This document shows, in pieces, positions 35,441-43,403 of a stretch of 64,000 nucleotides of DNA. Source of the stretch: CBDCZI01 sp965224495. GTDB lineage: Bacteria > Bacteroidota > Bacteroidia > Cytophagales > JAAEPT01. The notes below the pieces were generated by a model. That model made no database searches, was not told the DNA's origin, and was given only the letters and a program-made list of their open reading frames with translations. The translations under genes were made by a program, and so were the position numbers. The stretch spans positions 1-64,000 of the forward strand of contig CBDCZI010000022.1 of the NCBI GenBank assembly GCA_965224495.1, given 5' to 3'. Position 1 is the first letter of the stretch, and every line of letters begins with the position of its first letter.

Positions 35441-35551
35441 TCGATAGAGAGTGAGTTAGCCGACAAAAAGTCAGAAAGGGTCGGGCTTTCACCTATATCT
35501 TTTTAGGTTAGAAAAAAACCTAAAAAGGATACCGGCTCTATCCCTAAGCCG
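35441..35551 (+). repeat. Dispersed intergenic element, copy C (best preserved)
   Basis: TCGATAG, TAGCCGAC, GGGTCGGGCTTT (35478-35489), then the hairpin CTTTTTAGGTT (35499-35509) / AACCTAAAAAG (35517-35527) with a 7-base loop, then GGATACCGGCTCTATCCCTAAGCCG. It lies downstream of the Dabb gene, before a transposase remnant. It is the reference copy for the 3' part of the element. Confidence 0.82.
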
Positions 35552-35641
35552 TCACAAAAGGCAACGACCAATTGTAAGTAAAAGCAAATAAAGATAGTAA
35601 GTCAGACCTGGGATCAAATCAATTTTCTGGTTTTTTTCATT

Positions 35642-36360
35642 TTAAGCAAATATTTTAGCTACTCTAAACAGGAAGAATTCAATATCTCTAACACCTCTAA
35701 ATGCTCTTCTGAAATCTTTGATTTTAGCATTGAAAGATTCTGCCGAAGCGTTTGTACTACGCCTTTCAAAATAATTTAATATTGGTTCATAATGCTTATG
35801 AAACGTTTTTTTTTTATCGTCTTGAAAGCTGATAGGTTACTTCGCTCAATTTTATTAAACCATTGTGCCATTTTAGTATAAGCGACTCCTTTTAAGATTG
35901 TATTTTCGTAAATAGACATTAATTCCATTGCTATTTTATAGGCTTTCTCTATTTTAGGGTATTCTTTAAATAAAAGATTTGCTCTAATTCGCTGTGAAAT
36001 TGTCCATTTAGACGAGATTTTGAATAACAAGTACCTACTTATTGCTAACAACTGTCTTTTTGAGTCACCATTTTCATATTGAAAGGTGTTATCTGCTTTA
36101 TTCTCTTCAACTAATAACCACCTTCTTTTCTTAACGTGAAGTGTCACCAACTTATCTCTAAGAGGAAAATCTTGAATCTCTATTTCTTCTGTGAAACCAT
36201 TCGTTCGTATTGTTTGGTTTGAGTAGCCTTCGGGTGGAGTTTTTCTTTCTTCAAGGTAAATACGTAAATGAATCCCTTCTTTTTTTAAATCAATAAGCTC
36301 GAAGTTTTTCAATAGGTCTTCTGGTAGTAATAACTCCACTAATTCTTTGTAAATATCCAT
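35642..36360 (-). pseudogene. ISAon1/ISL3-type transposase, internally deleted and frame-split
   Basis: The first frame (36360-35776, 194 codons) starts with the ISAon1 N-terminal region MDIYKELVELLLPEDLLKNFEL and HVKKRRW. It then jumps to the C-terminal part of an ISL3-type DDE transposase (AYKIAMELMSIYENT, AQWFNKIERSNLSAFKTI); the catalytic middle is missing. At a run of ten A residues (35806-35815, T10 on the plus strand) the frame changes. After a -1 shift it continues THKHYEPILNYFERRSTNAS-like to SFNAKIKDFRRAFRGVRD and ...RVAKIFA-stop at 35642. So the last part of the gene is intact but in another frame. Confidence 0.8.
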
Positions 36361-36417
36361 ACTACAAAATTAGTGATTTTTTAGAAAGACCCCAGTATTT
36401 GTCTTGACCCGTTTGAT

Positions 36418-36508
36418 GGCTTAGGGGCATAGGCTGTAGAACGAACAAAAGATACAGCCGACGACCCGACCCGCTCTTGCTTTTATCGATTACCTCTCTC
36501 TCTATCGA
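36418..36508 (-). repeat. Dispersed intergenic element, copy D
   Basis: On the minus strand: CTATCGATA-type start, GCGGGTCGGGTCGTCGGCTG, then a hairpin GGCTGTA / TACAGCC (7 bp, different place and sequence from copies A-C), then CTATGCCCCTAAGCC. It is in inverted orientation to copy C, with the transposase remnant between them, and lies downstream of tRNA-His. The rest of the gap up to 36640 shows no gene. Confidence 0.7.
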
Positions 36509-36640
36509 TAAAGTGGACGATGAAATACTAACAAGTCAGTTCTGCGAAAAGGGGAAGCTCCAATTGAAATAGAAAGGGCTATGGTTGAATAGTTGTTTTG
36601 AGATATTTTTTATTAGCCTACTGTATTGGTGGTAAGACAT

Positions 36641-36674
36641 AAAAAAAGGTTGAATTTCAAAGAAATTCAACCTT
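36641..36674 (-). terminator. Rho-independent terminator of tRNA-His
   Basis: Read on the minus strand: AGGTTGAATTTC-TTT-GAAATTCAACCT (12-bp stem) followed by a T-rich run (A7 on the plus strand). It starts 3 bases after the tRNA 3' end. Confidence 0.88.
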
Positions 36675-36676
36675 AG

Positions 36677-36751
36677 GGTGGAAGATGGGGCTCGAACCCA
36701 CGACCCTCGGTACCACAAACCAATACTCTAACCAACTGAGCTACATCCACC
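36677..36751 (-). tRNA. tRNA-His (GTG)
   Basis: A cloverleaf is visible: acceptor GTGGATG/CTTCCAC (one T-T mismatch), D stem GCTC/GAGT, anticodon stem TTGGT/ACCGA with loop TTGTGGT (anticodon GTG), T stem GTGGG/CCCAT with loop TTCGAGC. The discriminator is C73, and an extra G lies directly 5' (position -1, base 36751), the pair that marks tRNA-His for HisRS. CCA is not encoded. A terminator follows. Confidence 0.95.
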
Positions 36752-36857
36752 GTATTATGATGCAAAGGTGACCTTTTATTTTCACTTTTCAAACTATCGG
36801 TTTGAAAAACTTTAAAGGTTTTAACTTCTTTTTTATTAACTAATTGAAAACTAGTCT

Positions 36858-37460
36858 TTATTTATCTAGTTTTCTTATCACTTTACCTGGTACACCTACG
36901 ACCAACGAGTAATCCGGGAGGTTTTCGGTAATTACAGCGCCTGCTCCAATGACACACCATTTGCCAACGGTAACATTGGGGATAACTGTTGCACCAGCTC
37001 CAATATGCACTCCTTCGCCAATAATAACATTGTCACAGATCGTTACATTGGGAGATATATGTGAAAAAGACCCAATACTGACATCGTGATCAACAACACA
37101 CGAAGTGTTTAAAATACAATGTTTTCCTATTTTTGTTCCTGACTGCACAATAGCCCCGTGAATAATCACCGTACCTTCTCCAATCTTAGAATAGTCTGAA
37201 ATAAGTACTGAGGGATGAATAACTTTTCCGAACGAATGTTTGATTTTTGTGACTAACCGTTTACGTGTTCTGTTGTCCTCAATAGTGATTACGAGGTTTT
37301 CTGTCGGGCAAAGCCCCTCCTCGTATTCGCCTAAGACATCGTATCCGTTGAGAGAAACCAAGTCTGAGCGTTCGTCAAAAATGCCAAAAATACCTTCTTC
37401 TAATGCTAATAAACTGTCAATGACAACTTTTGTGTGCCCACCTACTCCGTAAAGTACCAT
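36858..37460 (-). CDS. NeuD/PglD-type sugar O- or N-acyltransferase
   Basis: A 200-residue protein with an N-terminal nucleotide-binding-like PglD_N region (MVLYGVGGHTKVVIDSLLAL ... EGIFGIFDE), then left-handed beta-helix hexapeptide repeats from about 88: 'IGEGTVIIHGAIVQSGTKIGKHCILNTSCVVDHDVSIGSFSHISPNVTICDNVIIGEGVHIGAGATVIPNVTVGKWCVIGAGAVI'. The conserved His in CVVDHDV (about 129) is the catalytic base in PglD. Such enzymes acetylate amino-sugars for surface glycans. The glycan genes at 58.9-64 kb are plausible but distant partners. Confidence 0.88.
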   Translation of the reverse strand: MVLYGVGGHTKVVIDSLLALEEGIFGIFDERSDLVSLNGYDVLGEYEEGLCPTENLVITIEDNRTRKRLVTKIKHSFGKVIHPSVLISDYSKIGEGTVIIHGAIVQSGTKIGKHCILNTSCVVDHDVSIGSFSHISPNVTICDNVIIGEGVHIGAGATVIPNVTVGKWCVIGAGAVITENLPDYSLVVGVPGKVIRKLDK

Positions 37461-37483
37461 TTTAATTTTCTTTATATTTGTTA

Positions 37484-37491
37484 CAAAAGTA
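37484..37491 (-). promoter_or_regulatory. Putative -7 box of the NeuD/PglD-like gene
   Basis: On the minus strand TACTTTTG, an exact match to TAnnTTTG, 23 bases before the ATG at 37460. No -33 TTG is clear. Confidence 0.45.
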
Positions 37492-37542
37492 AACCTAAAA
37501 ACGTATTTTTACCCTCGTATTTGTAATAAAATTTCCTGACAA

Positions 37543-38340
37543 ATGATAAGTTTTCCAAACACCAAGATTAATATAGGACTTTCTATTGTTTCTAAGCGAA
37601 TAGATGGGTTTCATAACTTGGAATCAATTTTTTATCCTATCAATTGGTGTGATGTTTTAGAAATTATTCCTGCCGTAAAAACATCTTTCACTTTTTCGGG
37701 AATAACTATACCTGGCGACCCTCAAAAAAATCTTTGTTTACAGGCTTATGAATTATTAAGAAAAGAATATGATTTACCACCTGTCGCTATTCATCTCAAA
37801 AAACTCGTGCCAATTGGTGCAGGATTGGGAGGCGGTTCGGCAGATGCTTCTTATACCTTAAAAATGTTAAATGAATTGTTTGACCTTCAATTAACAACTC
37901 CGCAATTACAACAAAAAGCAAGACTATTGGGGAGTGATTGTGCTTTTTTTATTGAAAACAAACCTGTCTTAGCGACAGAGAAAGGGGACGTTTTCACTCC
38001 ATCGGTGTTGAGTTTGAAGGGTTATTACCTTTTATTAGTTAATCCGAATATTCATATTTCGACACAAGAAGCGTATAATGGTATTTTGCCTAAAATAGCG
38101 ACTACAGATTATGTCAATATTACAAATAAAACATGGTTACAAGCAGATTTAAAAAATGATTTTGAAGAGGCTATTTTCATTAATTACCCTCAGATAAAGG
38201 CTTTAAAAGAGGAATTATACACGAAAGGAGCTATTTATTCGGCAATGACAGGTAGTGGCTCGACTGTTTTTGGTATATTTAAAGACAAGCCAATATTTAG
38301 CTATCCCAAAAGTTATTCTGTTTATTTAGAAAAACTTTAA
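37543..38340 (+). CDS. ispE: 4-(cytidine 5'-diphospho)-2-C-methyl-D-erythritol kinase
   Basis: A 265-residue GHMP kinase of the MEP pathway that phosphorylates CDP-ME at the 2-position. N-terminal substrate motif FPNTKINIGLSIVSKRIDGFHNLES (4-28), with the phosphate-binding loop PIGAGLGGGSADASYTL (about 89-105) and the C-terminal GSGSTVFGIF (about 236-245). The Lys8/Asp pair of the family are present (TKIN; SADA). The length is somewhat under the 280-300 of proteobacteria, as usual for Bacteroidota. It is divergent from the NeuD-like gene (82-bp gap). Confidence 0.95.
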   Translation: MISFPNTKINIGLSIVSKRIDGFHNLESIFYPINWCDVLEIIPAVKTSFTFSGITIPGDPQKNLCLQAYELLRKEYDLPPVAIHLKKLVPIGAGLGGGSADASYTLKMLNELFDLQLTTPQLQQKARLLGSDCAFFIENKPVLATEKGDVFTPSVLSLKGYYLLLVNPNIHISTQEAYNGILPKIATTDYVNITNKTWLQADLKNDFEEAIFINYPQIKALKEELYTKGAIYSAMTGSGSTVFGIFKDKPIFSYPKSYSVYLEKL

Positions 38341-38402
38341 TCGATATAAGTTAACTTACAGCTTACTTTTTACGTTTGTTTTATTTTAAGACAGTATATT
38401 TT

Positions 38403-38954
38403 ATGCATACATATATCAAATCAATTACTTTAGCTCTTGTTTTAGCGACATCTTCTGCTTGTTCAGATACGAAAAAAGAACTTGACAATGAGGTAGAAAA
38501 CACCGAACATTCAGTGATAGCACCTGCTGAAAAGGTAATCGAAAACGAAGTGGTTTCGGTAAACGACTTTAATAAACAATATCCTTTTTTCTCCTCTCTT
38601 ATCAAAGACCACGTCGAATGGGAAACTATTTCACAAGAAAATGAAGGTGATAAATTATTACAATTTAGAGCATCGACTATTTTTGTGATTAATGACATGA
38701 TTATCAAAAGCACGGTGGTAGATGATGACGTAAATATCAACCACGGTATCCATACAGGGATGACAAGAGCCGAATTCGAAAAACATTTCACAAATTTAAA
38801 ACCCAACGCTATTCCTACGGAAAACCATCCTATAGTGAGAGTAAGTACAGACGAAATTTCTTTTTCTTGTTGTACAGAAGATACACAGTACTGGAAGTTT
38901 AAGTTTATCAGTGATACACTTTACGAAGTGGATTACTACCAATACTACGATTAA
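38403..38954 (+). CDS. Lipoprotein of unknown function
   Basis: A 183-residue lipoprotein; I choose the second ATG because it gives a clean signal MHTYIKSITLALVLATSSAC (Cys20). The frame is open 27 bases further up. The mature protein has an acidic linker and a folded part with 'HGIHTGMTRAEFEKHFTNLKPNAIP' and a C-terminal 'SFSCCTEDTQYWKFKFISDTLYEVDYYQYYD', rich in aromatic and acidic residues. I do not recognise a family. It precedes the VLRF1-like gene by 22 bp. Confidence 0.6.
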   Translation: MHTYIKSITLALVLATSSACSDTKKELDNEVENTEHSVIAPAEKVIENEVVSVNDFNKQYPFFSSLIKDHVEWETISQENEGDKLLQFRASTIFVINDMIIKSTVVDDDVNINHGIHTGMTRAEFEKHFTNLKPNAIPTENHPIVRVSTDEISFSCCTEDTQYWKFKFISDTLYEVDYYQYYD

Positions 38955-38976
38955 CAACTTCGTTATTTTTTAAATA

Positions 38977-39649
38977 ATGAACCTTTTTATTGATAGAGAC
39001 AACGTATTTCAACTTATTGATACGATTGTTGAACTTGAATTAAATTTCAGGTACGAATATGACAAACACCGTATAGTGGTTTTAGATGAGTTGGATAATG
39101 AACAACTCTTTTTACGACTACCCATTGATCTAGTGGTTTCTGATGAATTACTTTATGATGACCTCGAAGAGGTTAATTATGTGGTGTTACTTATTCAGTC
39201 AGGAAGTTGTGCTTTAGGTTATTTTGAGGAAGATGAAACCATCGACCACAAAGTATTTAAGTCGTATATGGTGCGAAAAAAACAAGGGAAAAGTCAAATC
39301 AGCTATTTGAATTCGAAAGGTAAGTCTCGTGCAGGTTCTCGTGTGCGGTTAGCGAATACAATTCGGTTTTTCGAGAATATCAATGAACGTTTGCAAGAAT
39401 ATTTTGAAGAGTATGAAATCAATAGAGTAGCAATAAGTTGTTCAAAAACATGGAAGCGTGCTACCGTATGTTTTTAGCTCAAAAACAGCTTGTCCGTTTG
39501 ATAAAAAAGATAAGCGGTTATTTAAAATACCCAAACATGTTCATACACCGAGTTATGAAATATTGATAAATACGAAAAACTTTTTACTTAAAGGAGAGCT
39601 AATTTGGGAAGAAGAGTTTGAAGCTATCAAACAGCAGATTTTCGGGTAA
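38977..39649 (+). pseudogene. Bacterial Vms1/eRF1-like release factor (bVLRF1-like), frameshifted
   Basis: The two ORFs (38977-39477 and the overlapping +1 frame to 39649) make one protein of about 223 residues. The first frame holds 'VVLLIQSGSCALGYFEE' and 'YMVRKKQGKSQISYLNSKGKSRAGSRVRLANT' (about 98-128). The KKQG-x-SQ loop and following basic helix match Vms1-like release factors, which cleave peptidyl-tRNA on stalled ribosomes. The second frame continues 'LPYVFSSKTACPFDKKDKRLFKIPKHVHTPSYEILINTKNFLLKGEL', the family C-terminus. The frame changes near 39455-39461 (TGG AAG CGT G|CTA CCG), equal to one extra base. Real mutation, sequencing error and recoding cannot be told apart here. Confidence 0.68.
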
Positions 39650-39650
39650 T

Positions 39651-40157
39651 TTAGATGTTGTTTTTTTTAGCTTTAAACTTACCTTCCGTTATTTTTTTTG
39701 TACTGCTATCGAAGACACTTACTCCTTCAAAAGAAAAAGTGCCTTCAACATAGTTGTCGTTATCCTTGGTTACAGTCATCGTTCCTGTACCTGTTTCTTG
39801 AACTGATGTCCAATACAAAACGTTAGGCTTAAGAACGTTATATGAAATGACGTTAATGTTTTTTGAATCATTACCGAATTGGTAAGTACCTTCCTTCGTG
39901 TAGCCTTTGTAAAGTGTTATCTTAATGAAATTTCCGTATGCATCCGTAGCAGTCATTCCAAAAATAATTTGCTGTCCAATTTTTGTTGTTACAATTGATG
40001 ATACTGATGTAAATGAGTTACCATCTATTTTTGCAGTAGTCGAATAATCGTTCGTTTCTGTAGGCGTAGGGTTTTCGTCCTTATCTCCCTTGTCTTTATT
40101 GCAAGCGATAATCAACAGAAGTAAAAAGGCGAATGTTATTTTGATTACTGGCTTCAT
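39651..40157 (-). CDS. DUF6252-like lipoprotein
   Basis: A 168-residue lipoprotein with signal MKPVIKITFAFLLLLIIAC (Cys19) and a Lys/Asp/Glu-rich linker. A beta-rich domain follows ('TTAKIDGNSFTSVSSIVTTKIGQQIIFGMTATDAYGNFIKITLYKG', 'GTGTMTVTKDNDNYVEGTFSFEGVSVFDSSTKKITEGKFKAKKNN'), which resembles DUF6252. That domain occurs in Bacteroidota lipoproteins with a lipocalin-like look; the function is unknown. It is convergent with the VLRF1-like gene, separated by one base. Confidence 0.65.
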   Translation of the reverse strand: MKPVIKITFAFLLLLIIACNKDKGDKDENPTPTETNDYSTTAKIDGNSFTSVSSIVTTKIGQQIIFGMTATDAYGNFIKITLYKGYTKEGTYQFGNDSKNINVISYNVLKPNVLYWTSVQETGTGTMTVTKDNDNYVEGTFSFEGVSVFDSSTKKITEGKFKAKKNNI

Positions 40158-40298
40158 GTTCTTATGTTTTAAATTAGGTGGTTCTTGTTTTACGCTTTAA
40201 AGCGTGTTTTTGTTTAAAAAGTCATCAGTCTATTCTGTAAAACTTGTATTCGGCATAAAACTTGACAAACTTGCATTAAAATTACAAAACCAAAAATA

Positions 40299-41891
40299 AT
40301 GAAACAGTTCTTTTTTCTCTCTTTATTAACGTTAGCTTCTTTTTTTTCGTCAGCTCAATTGATGCGTTGCGATAAAACACAGGTTTTTGACGGTCAAAAT
40401 GAATTTGTTATTCATGCAATTTTAATTAACGATGAGGTGTTGACACGTGTCGATACGCCAAAGTTACCGAAAGAGAAAGTGTATGAAGAAATAAAGGGAT
40501 TAGGGTTTAATACCGTTAAGATTTTGTTGAATTACAAAGATTTTGAGATTGGTAAATACATTCCAACTTACAAACCCGAAAGTTGGGTTTGGCTAAATAA
40601 ACATATTGAATTAGCGAAGAAACACGATTTAAAAGTAATTCTTACCTTGTACGTGGCGCCAGGTGGTCATCAATTGAAAGAAACTAATGACGAACTTTGG
40701 TTAAACTCGGGTCATCAGAATAGGCTTAAAAATTTATGGTCAAAAATAGCTGTTCACTATAAGAATGAAGCAACAATCATCGGGTATGATTTGTTAGATA
40801 GTCCGTCACCAAAATACTCGATTGGTCAATGGAAGCAGTTGGCAAAAAGCGTAGTGACCTCTTTACGAAAAGCTGGTGATGAGCATATTGTGTTTTTGCA
40901 AAATGCAAATTTTAAAAACAGCACGACAGGTTTACAAAAAAAGGAAGAACTGAATTTTATTTTCTTGAAAGATATTAAAAATATCGTTTATGATTTTCAT
41001 TATTATGGAGGTAAGGCGTTTTCGTGGCAACGAATTAAAGGCTTGCAATATAATAATGACAACGAAGTGTATCCAGACCTTGATAAAGCAGTGTATCCAA
41101 ATGATTTGGAGGTGTTTAAAATAACAGAAGACAATACAAGAATAGGGGTCGGGACAAGTAATTTATCTTACAGAGAGGGGAAGAAGTATTTGATAAATGA
41201 TAGCTCTATTGTTTCTGTGCTGCCGGTGATTTATTCGGATAAACTGATGCCAGGTTTTGCTTTTTATAACAATATCGTTATTCAAGAATTTTCACCAACA
41301 GGTCATTTTATTCGTGATATGAAAATCATTGACCCAAACAAAATAGAAGGATGGGAAATAGAGACCAAAGACCAACATGCAAAATTTAAGTTAATAGAAG
41401 ATTATGGAGCGACGTTAATTTCTGTGATACGGATAGGTAGAGTGGAAACACCAACAAGAGTTTATAATGAAAATTTACGTTTTGTGCCTAAATTTGGGTT
41501 TTATTATTCAATAGGAGCACAAACGATAACCAAAAGTGTCAATTTTGAAGGGGAAAGTTATTTGCGTTTTGAATTTGAAAAGAGTCCTTCGGGAAAAACG
41601 GCAGGAGCAAGAAATAGTGAAGGAACAGAAAAACAATTAAACGAGTTTATTACTTGGTCAAACAAAAATAATGTACCAATAATCATGGGTGAGTACGGAA
41701 CCTCTAATTATTCCTTTAAAAGAAATAGGGGTGGAGATAGGTATTTGAATGATATGAAAGTTCTTATTGAAAAGCACAAACTCAACGCTTGTTTTAATTC
41801 GTTTGATAGTGAATACTTTGGTCTTTATAAGAAAGACAAAAAAGGAAATTATGTACCTAAAAAAGCTCAAATAGCTGTTTGGGCTAAATAA
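40299..41891 (+). CDS. GH5-like secreted protein lacking the acid/base glutamate
   Basis: A 530-residue protein with signal peptide MKQFFFLSLLTLASFFSSAQ and a GH5-type (beta/alpha)8 barrel: 'YEEIKGLGFNTVKILLNY' (62-79), 'LKVILTLYVAPGGH' (111-124), 'IIGYDLLDSPSP' (160-171), 'YDFHYYGG' and 'PIIMGEYGTSN' (about 460-470). In GH5 the fourth strand carries Asn-Glu-Pro, where Glu is the proton donor. Here those positions are Asp167-Ser168-Pro169, so the acid/base is missing, while the nucleophile Glu465 is kept. About 190 residues (250-440) form an inserted beta-rich region. It may be a glycan-binding pseudoenzyme or use other chemistry. It has no T9SS tail. Confidence 0.78.
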   Translation: MKQFFFLSLLTLASFFSSAQLMRCDKTQVFDGQNEFVIHAILINDEVLTRVDTPKLPKEKVYEEIKGLGFNTVKILLNYKDFEIGKYIPTYKPESWVWLNKHIELAKKHDLKVILTLYVAPGGHQLKETNDELWLNSGHQNRLKNLWSKIAVHYKNEATIIGYDLLDSPSPKYSIGQWKQLAKSVVTSLRKAGDEHIVFLQNANFKNSTTGLQKKEELNFIFLKDIKNIVYDFHYYGGKAFSWQRIKGLQYNNDNEVYPDLDKAVYPNDLEVFKITEDNTRIGVGTSNLSYREGKKYLINDSSIVSVLPVIYSDKLMPGFAFYNNIVIQEFSPTGHFIRDMKIIDPNKIEGWEIETKDQHAKFKLIEDYGATLISVIRIGRVETPTRVYNENLRFVPKFGFYYSIGAQTITKSVNFEGESYLRFEFEKSPSGKTAGARNSEGTEKQLNEFITWSNKNNVPIIMGEYGTSNYSFKRNRGGDRYLNDMKVLIEKHKLNACFNSFDSEYFGLYKKDKKGNYVPKKAQIAVWAK

Positions 41892-41907
41892 GAGCTATTT
41901 GTTTCTA

Positions 41908-43257
41908 TTAAACAGAAGAACTAAACATTTGTACTTCGGGGTCTTTGGCAAACATATGGTGGTCAAATGCCATACAGATATTTCTCACGAAAGTTTTTCC
42001 TGTATCCGAAAGTAAAATTCCTTGCTCAAAAACACCAAGCAAACCATCCTCTTCAAATTCTTTGAGACGAGGTAAAGCCTCTTTTATCACTTCGTCATTG
42101 GCTAAATCAAAGGTGGTCTTGTGGTGACAAATCACATTTAATATATGTTCTTTTGCAACTAAATCTCGCTCCGTTAATTGGTAGCCTTTTATTGTTGGGA
42201 ATTCGCCGTTATTGACTTTCTCTAAGTAAGGTTTAAGCGATTTTTCATTCTGACTGTATGCCAACCACGCATCACTAATACTTGATGCACCCAATCCTAT
42301 CAATATTTTATTGGTGTTTGTGGTGTAACCCATAAAGTTTCGGTGCAACTGGTTCTCTTTGTGAGCGATAGCCATTTTATCAGTAGGGAGAGCAAAATGG
42401 TCCATTCCAACTTCCACATAACCAGCGTCTAACAATAACTGAAAACCTAAGTCGTACAACGCTCTTTTTTCTTCACCTTTTGGTAAGTCATTTTCGTCGT
42501 ACAAACGTTGTGCTTTTTTAGTCCACGGCACGTGAGCATAAGCGTAGTAAGCGATTCTGTCGGGACGTAATTTTAAAACTTGCTCAAAATTGTCACGGAT
42601 AGAAGCTAAGGTTTGAAAAGGTAAACCATAAATCAAATCAAAATTTACTGATTCGTAGTTTAATTCTCTTGCCCAATCATCTAATAATTTCACTTCTTCA
42701 AAAGGTTGAATACGGCTAATAGCCTCTTGTACTTTTGGGTCAAAATCTTGCACACCGATACTGATACGGTTAAAACCTAAGTTTTTTAACGTTTCTAATT
42801 GTTCAAAAGAAGTGTAGCTTGGGTGTACTTCAATGCTTAATTCGGCATCTTCAGCCAACTGATGACGAGAAAGAATACCGTCAATTAATACCTTTAGATT
42901 CTTAGCTGAAAAAAAGGTAGGTGTACCTCCTCCCAAATGAATTTCGTTGATAGTGATGTTGTCATCTAACAACGTTTCATAAAGTTTCCATTCCTTCAAA
43001 ATCCCAGCGATATAAGGGTCTTCAACTTCGTGTTTGGTGGTGATAAATTTATGACAACCACAATATGTACACAAATGTTCGCAATAAGGCAAGTGTAAAT
43101 ACAGACTAACTCCTTCTTTACCGTGTTTTTTATAAGCCTTGACTAAGTCCGATTGCCACGTTGTTGCAGGGTAATCCTCTTTCCAAAAAGGAATGGTTGG
43201 GAAACTGGTGTAACGAGGTGTTTGTACGTTGTATTTGTTGTATAAATAATCTTCCAT
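41908..43257 (-). CDS. hemN: Oxygen-independent coproporphyrinogen III oxidase
   Basis: A 449-residue radical-SAM enzyme that converts coproporphyrinogen III to protoporphyrinogen IX without oxygen. I start at MEDYLYNKYNVQTPRYTSFP; the frame is open 60 bases further up, but the PRYTSYP motif is near the N-terminus in the family. The cluster motif is YLHLPYCEHLCTYCGCHK (CxxxCxxC, plus the extra Cys of HemN), followed by LGGGTPTFF. Later motifs: SIGVQDFDPKVQEAISRIQP, NFDLIYGLPFQT and GLGASSISDAW. It is divergent from ccoI, with a shared FNR-type operator between them. Confidence 0.95.
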   Translation of the reverse strand: MEDYLYNKYNVQTPRYTSFPTIPFWKEDYPATTWQSDLVKAYKKHGKEGVSLYLHLPYCEHLCTYCGCHKFITTKHEVEDPYIAGILKEWKLYETLLDDNITINEIHLGGGTPTFFSAKNLKVLIDGILSRHQLAEDAELSIEVHPSYTSFEQLETLKNLGFNRISIGVQDFDPKVQEAISRIQPFEEVKLLDDWARELNYESVNFDLIYGLPFQTLASIRDNFEQVLKLRPDRIAYYAYAHVPWTKKAQRLYDENDLPKGEEKRALYDLGFQLLLDAGYVEVGMDHFALPTDKMAIAHKENQLHRNFMGYTTNTNKILIGLGASSISDAWLAYSQNEKSLKPYLEKVNNGEFPTIKGYQLTERDLVAKEHILNVICHHKTTFDLANDEVIKEALPRLKEFEEDGLLGVFEQGILLSDTGKTFVRNICMAFDHHMFAKDPEVQMFSSSV

Positions 43258-43291
43258 AAGACAATGAAAAGAAGGTGAGTAGTATTTGTTA

Positions 43292-43299
43292 CAAAAATA
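43292..43299 (-). promoter_or_regulatory. Putative -7 box of hemN
   Basis: On the minus strand TATTTTTG, an exact TAnnTTTG match, 35 bases before the hemN ATG (43257). The FNR-type palindrome at 43343-43356 lies about 50 bases upstream of it. Confidence 0.5.
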
Positions 43300-43342
43300 A
43301 GTAAACTGTTGTAGCAAAAACTGAGGTTCTCTTTTTCCTAAC

Positions 43343-43356
43343 GTGACAAAAGTCAG
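43343..43356. promoter_or_regulatory. FNR/CRP-family operator between hemN and ccoI
   Basis: GTGAC-AAAA-GTCAG, a perfect palindrome in its arms (TGAC/GTCA), close to the FNR consensus TTGAT-NNNN-ATCAA. The same shape, CTGAT-ATAA-GTCAT, lies before ccoS. Its centre (43349.5) is 17.5 bases before the ccoI -7 box. It sits between two divergent genes for low-oxygen growth. Confidence 0.6.
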
Positions 43357-43366
43357 TTTTTATAGC

Positions 43367-43374
43367 TATTTTTG
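43367..43374 (+). promoter_or_regulatory. Putative -7 box of ccoI
   Basis: TATTTTTG, an exact TAnnTTTG match, 30 bases before the ccoI ATG (43404). Confidence 0.5.
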
Positions 43375-43403
43375 AGGTTAAATTTGTAGAAAGTCAGTTT
43401 TTA

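Noticed and set aside
41868..41901. CAAATAGCT/AGCTATTTG stem between the convergent GH5-like and hemN genes as a shared terminator
   Set aside because: The stem overlaps the GH5-like stop region, the loop is 16 bases and the T runs are weak.
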